Part shown: positions 6,501-8,013 of the stretch, piece after piece
Layout: each line of letters begins with the position of its first letter
Numbering within the stretch: position 1 is the first letter of the stretch
Source: Oscillospiraceae bacterium
GTDB lineage: Bacteria; Bacillota; Clostridia; Oscillospirales; Ruminococcaceae
Assembly: GCA_029062865.1 (NCBI GenBank)
Contig: JAIDPG010000317.1
Location: 1-8,013, forward strand
Direction of reading: 5' to 3'
DNA length: 8,013 bases
The notes under the pieces: model-generated
Told to the model about the DNA's origin: nothing
Seen by the model: the letters and a program-made list of their open reading frames with translations, nothing else
Databases searched by the model: none
Translations under genes and position numbers: made by a program

Positions 6501-6776
6501 CCCGCCGAGGTTCGACACAACGCTGTCCGGCTTCTCAATTTCGATAACGCGCTGAACGGCTTCAAGCGTCAGCGGTTCGATGTAGATCTTGTCCGCCATA
6601 TGCTTGTCCGTCATGATCGTCGCGGGGTTGGAGTTTATCAGTACGACCTCCAGACCCTCCTGCTTCAGCGCGCGGCAAGCCTGCGTTCCCGCGTAGTCAA
6701 ACTCCGCCGCTTGCCCTATCACGATAGGTCCCGAGCCTATTACGAGTACTTTTTTAATATCGGGTCTAAGTGGCAT
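3570..6776 (-). CDS. carB: Carbamoyl-phosphate synthase large (ammonia-using, ATP-dependent) subunit
   Basis: CarB combines ammonia delivered by CarA with bicarbonate and two ATP to make carbamoyl phosphate for pyrimidines and arginine. It has 1068 residues, full length for the family. The two homologous halves are visible. The first pre-ATP-grasp region contains G-S-G-P-I-V-I-G-Q (14-22) and its ATP-grasp domain runs from about 128 to 335, with R-P-A-F-T-L-G-G-T-G-G-G (169-180) and E-V-N-P-R-V-S-R-S-S (298-307). A helical oligomerisation region follows at about 410-545. The second half begins with G-S-G-P-I-R-I-G-Q-G (560-569), its ATP-grasp has R-P-S-Y-V-L-G-G (709-716) and E-V-N-P-R-S-S-R-T (834-842). 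The C-terminal methylglyoxal-synthase-like allosteric domain starts at about 935 and carries Y-A-T-G-G-T (967-972), where UMP or IMP typically bind. The ATG overlaps the carA stop as TAATG, so translation is coupled. No truncation or frameshift is seen. Confidence 0.98.
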   Translation of the reverse strand: MPLRPDIKKVLVIGSGPIVIGQAAEFDYAGTQACRALKQEGLEVVLINSNPATIMTDKHMADKIYIEPLTLEAVQRVIEIEKPDSVVSNLGGQTALTLSMQLAESGFLEKHGVKLLGSNPETIHKAEDRQAFKDTMEAIGQPCIPSKVVEELDDAMAFAEEIGYPVIVRPAFTLGGTGGGIAETREELHEIATNGLRLSPITQILVEKCISGWKEVEFEVMRDRKGNVITVCSMENFDPVGVHTGDSIVVAPCVTLADKEYQMLRTAALDIIQALEVEGGCNCQFALKPDSFEYAVIEVNPRVSRSSALASKATGYPIAKVAARIAVGYTLDEIINQVTGKTYACFEPALDYIVVKFPKWPFDKFVYAKKTLGTQMKATGEIMAIAPSFEAGMMKAVRSIELKMDTMTKKEFTLLSDEEVLKKLEDVDVDRSFCVFEALKRGISIDKIHEITKIDKWFISKLNNLVKLEKWLADGELTKEKYDAAKKYCYLDSTIERISGQKLADKGIERRLAVYKMVDTCAAEFSAETPYFYNTFDYENEAAEFIEAHPTDKKKVIVFGSGPIRIGQGIEFDYCSVHCVWTLKEEGCEAIICNNNPETVSTDFDTGTRLYFDPLTREDVEALVATEKPYGCVVQFGGQTAISLTKHLTELGVRILGTQAADIDAAEDRELFDELLEKCGIPRPKGETVFTTEEALKAANELGYPVLLRPSYVLGGQNMIIAHGDSDVSEYMEIITATELENPVLIDKYMMGTEVEVDAICDGEDFVIPGIMEHVERAGIHSGDSISIYPCQNLSKHIEKVIIDYTEKLAKALHVIGLVNIQYVVYNHEVYVIEVNPRSSRTVPYISKVTGVPMVDLATKIILGKKLKDMGYQSGLYPASKYVAVKVPVFSFEKLHDVDNQLGPEMKSTGECLGIARTFGDALFKGLTAAGYKFCDHGGVLISVRDSDKNEVIEIASRFEELGFTIYATGGTASVLNRNMIAANHVYRIHEYKEPNVITLLESGEINYVISTSETGRKPSLDSVRMRRKAVERSIVCLTAIDTANALLDCLEARRSIADVEMVDITKI

Positions 6777-7861
6777 TACGCGTTCCCTCCCATCAGCTTA
6801 ATAAACTCGTCAAACAAGTATGAGGTGTCGTGCGGTCCTCCGCACGCCTCCGGGTGGAACTGCACCGTAAACGCGGGCGCGTTTGTGTAGCGCACGCCCT
6901 CGCACGTGCCGTCGTTGCCGTTGATATGCGACACCGCGCCGACTTCTTTCGGCACGCTCTCGCCGACGACCGCGTAGCCGTGGTTCTGCGACGTAATGAA
7001 CGTCTTGTCGAGCGCGATGTCTTTCACGGGCTGATTTCCGCCGCGGTGCCCGTATTTCAGCTTCTCGGTTTTCGCGCCGTTCGCGAGCGCCAGCAGCTGA
7101 TGTCCGAGGCAGATCCCGAACGTCGGTATCTGCGCGGGGATAAGCTCACGCAGCGTCGCGATAGCTCCCGCGTTGTCCGTCGGGTCGCCGGGTCCGTTCG
7201 ACAGCATGATCCCGTCCGGGTTCAGCGCCTTTATCTCGTCCGCGGTCGCGTTATACGGCATAACAGTCACATTGCAGCCGCGTTTTACAAGCTCTCTTCG
7301 GATATTGAATTTATAGCCGTAGTCCATTAAAACGACGTTGAATTTCGCGTTTTCGGCAGGGAAGAGCTCCTTTTCCTTGACGGAAACTTTTGGCACGACC
7401 TCGCCGACCTTATACGCGCGTATCTTCTCCAGAAGCTCGTCCTTGTTGAATTCTCCCGAAACGATAGCGCCGTTCATAACGCCGCTTTCGCGGATTATTC
7501 TAGTAAGTCTGCGCGTGTCGATATCGCAGATCCCGACGATGTTCAGCTCCTTTAAATAGCTGTCAAGATCGCCCTCGCAGCGGAAATTGCTCGGCTCCTC
7601 GCAGAATTCGCGCACAACATAACCCGAAACCACGCTGCCGCGGCTTTCGGGGTCGATTTTATTCACGCCGTAATTGCCGATAAGCGGGAAAGTCTGCGTT
7701 ACTATCTGCCCGCAATACGACGGGTCGGTCAGTGTCTCCTGATAGCCCGTCATCGCGGTCGTAAACACGATCTCCCCGATAACGCCGCCCTCCGCGCCGA
7801 ATCCGCAGCCCTCGAACTCCGTGCCGTCAGCAAGTATCAGGGTTGATTTTCTTTTGTTCAT
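6776..7861 (-). CDS. carA: Carbamoyl-phosphate synthase small (glutamine amidotransferase) subunit
   Basis: CarA hydrolyses glutamine and channels the ammonia to CarB. It has 361 residues, normal for the family. The N-terminal CarA-specific domain (about 1-170) includes G-E-I-V-F-T-T-A-M-T-G-Y-Q-E (29-42) and D-T-R-R-L-T (115-120). The class I glutamine amidotransferase domain (about 174-358) has S-N-G-P-G-D-P (221-227), the nucleophile elbow G-I-C-L-G-H-Q with C251, G-H-R-G-G-N-Q-P (271-278), S-Q-N-H-G-Y (291-296), and the remaining triad residues H336 and E338 in Q-F-H-P-E. The ATG at 7861 matches the usual family start and has an AGGAGA at 7874-7879, a slightly long 12 bases upstream; a second AGGAGA lies in the shared leader block. 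Its stop codon shares one base with the carB start. Confidence 0.98.
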   Translation of the reverse strand: MNKRKSTLILADGTEFEGCGFGAEGGVIGEIVFTTAMTGYQETLTDPSYCGQIVTQTFPLIGNYGVNKIDPESRGSVVSGYVVREFCEEPSNFRCEGDLDSYLKELNIVGICDIDTRRLTRIIRESGVMNGAIVSGEFNKDELLEKIRAYKVGEVVPKVSVKEKELFPAENAKFNVVLMDYGYKFNIRRELVKRGCNVTVMPYNATADEIKALNPDGIMLSNGPGDPTDNAGAIATLRELIPAQIPTFGICLGHQLLALANGAKTEKLKYGHRGGNQPVKDIALDKTFITSQNHGYAVVGESVPKEVGAVSHINGNDGTCEGVRYTNAPAFTVQFHPEACGGPHDTSYLFDEFIKLMGGNA

Positions 7862-7885
7862 AAGTTTATTTTCTCTCCTGTGTTT

Positions 7886-7949
7886 CTTTATCTCCTGATT
7901 TCAATTTAAAATTCAAGAACTGCGCCGTCCGCGCTTCGCGCGGACTGCG
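7886..7949 (-). repeat. Shared leader block, copy 2, upstream of carA
   Basis: This is the partner of the block at 2682-2744, with about 58 of 64 aligned columns identical. The hairpin arms are GTCCGCGC (7927-7934) and GCGCGGAC (7938-7945). TAAAATTCAAGAA (7907-7919) matches the terminal repeat of the foldback element exactly, but no inverted partner follows in the remaining sequence. It ends 25 bases before the carA ATG. I cannot name a known regulator; nothing here matches the PyrR-binding loop as I know it. Confidence 0.7.
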
Positions 7950-7968
7950 GTGGGGGTGTTGCGATGTG

Positions 7969-8003
7969 TCGGTTCGCGCGGATAACGCGCTGCCCTTATG
8001 TGG
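7969..8003. repeat. Second intergenic hairpin module, copy 2
   Basis: This stretch aligns without gaps to 2851-2885 (26 of 35 identical). It contains pairing CGCGC and GCGC arms. A further small inverted repeat, GCCC (7992-7995) with GGGC (8002-8005), overlaps its end. It lies on the far side of the carA leader block from carA and close to the window edge, so the upstream gene is not seen. Confidence 0.4.
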
Positions 8004-8013
8004 GCAAGTTTAT

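Noticed and set aside
7862..8013. A PyrR-type attenuator or uracil-responsive riboswitch before carA
   Set aside because: I could not find a PyrR binding-loop consensus or a terminator/antiterminator pair with a U-run; only the shared hairpin block is supported.

Overview
The window looks like a chromosomal segment of a low-to-moderate G+C member of the Bacillota, most likely a clostridial (Oscillospiraceae/Ruminococcaceae-type) gut bacterium. The taxonomic guess rests on the NAD-dependent class 1B PyrD with its PyrK partner, strong AGGAGG-type ribosome binding sites, the CarB sequence style, and GC-rich foldback repeats between genes. The phylum is reasonably safe; the family is inference.

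All seven genes lie on the minus strand, so they read from high to low coordinates. The order is carA (7861-6776), carB (6776-3570), an unrecognised four-helix membrane protein (3514-2912), a 231-base repeat-rich gap, pyrK (2680-1910), pyrD (1917-1006), and two tandem paralogues resembling polymorphic-toxin immunity proteins (914-408, and 405 running off the left edge). carA/carB overlap by one base (TAATG) and pyrK/pyrD by eight. The two immunity-like genes are two bases apart. These are layouts expected of translationally coupled pairs.

The core is de novo pyrimidine biosynthesis. CarAB makes carbamoyl phosphate from glutamine, bicarbonate and ATP, and PyrK-PyrD oxidises dihydroorotate to orotate with electrons passed to NAD+. 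The other pathway genes (pyrB, pyrC, pyrE, pyrF) are not in this window.

Three things stand out beyond the housekeeping core. First, a leader block of about 64 bases, with an 8-bp GC hairpin, an AT-rich stretch and a purine-rich Shine-Dalgarno, occurs just upstream of both carA and pyrK. The pyrK copy is also one end of a 124-bp foldback element with perfect 13-bp terminal inverted repeats. Second, the membrane protein between carB and pyrK has no obvious role in the pathway. Third, the left end carries a tandem immunity-like gene pair, and the second member has an in-frame 30-bp duplication in an acidic segment. No RNA gene, CRISPR array, transposase or integrase is visible.
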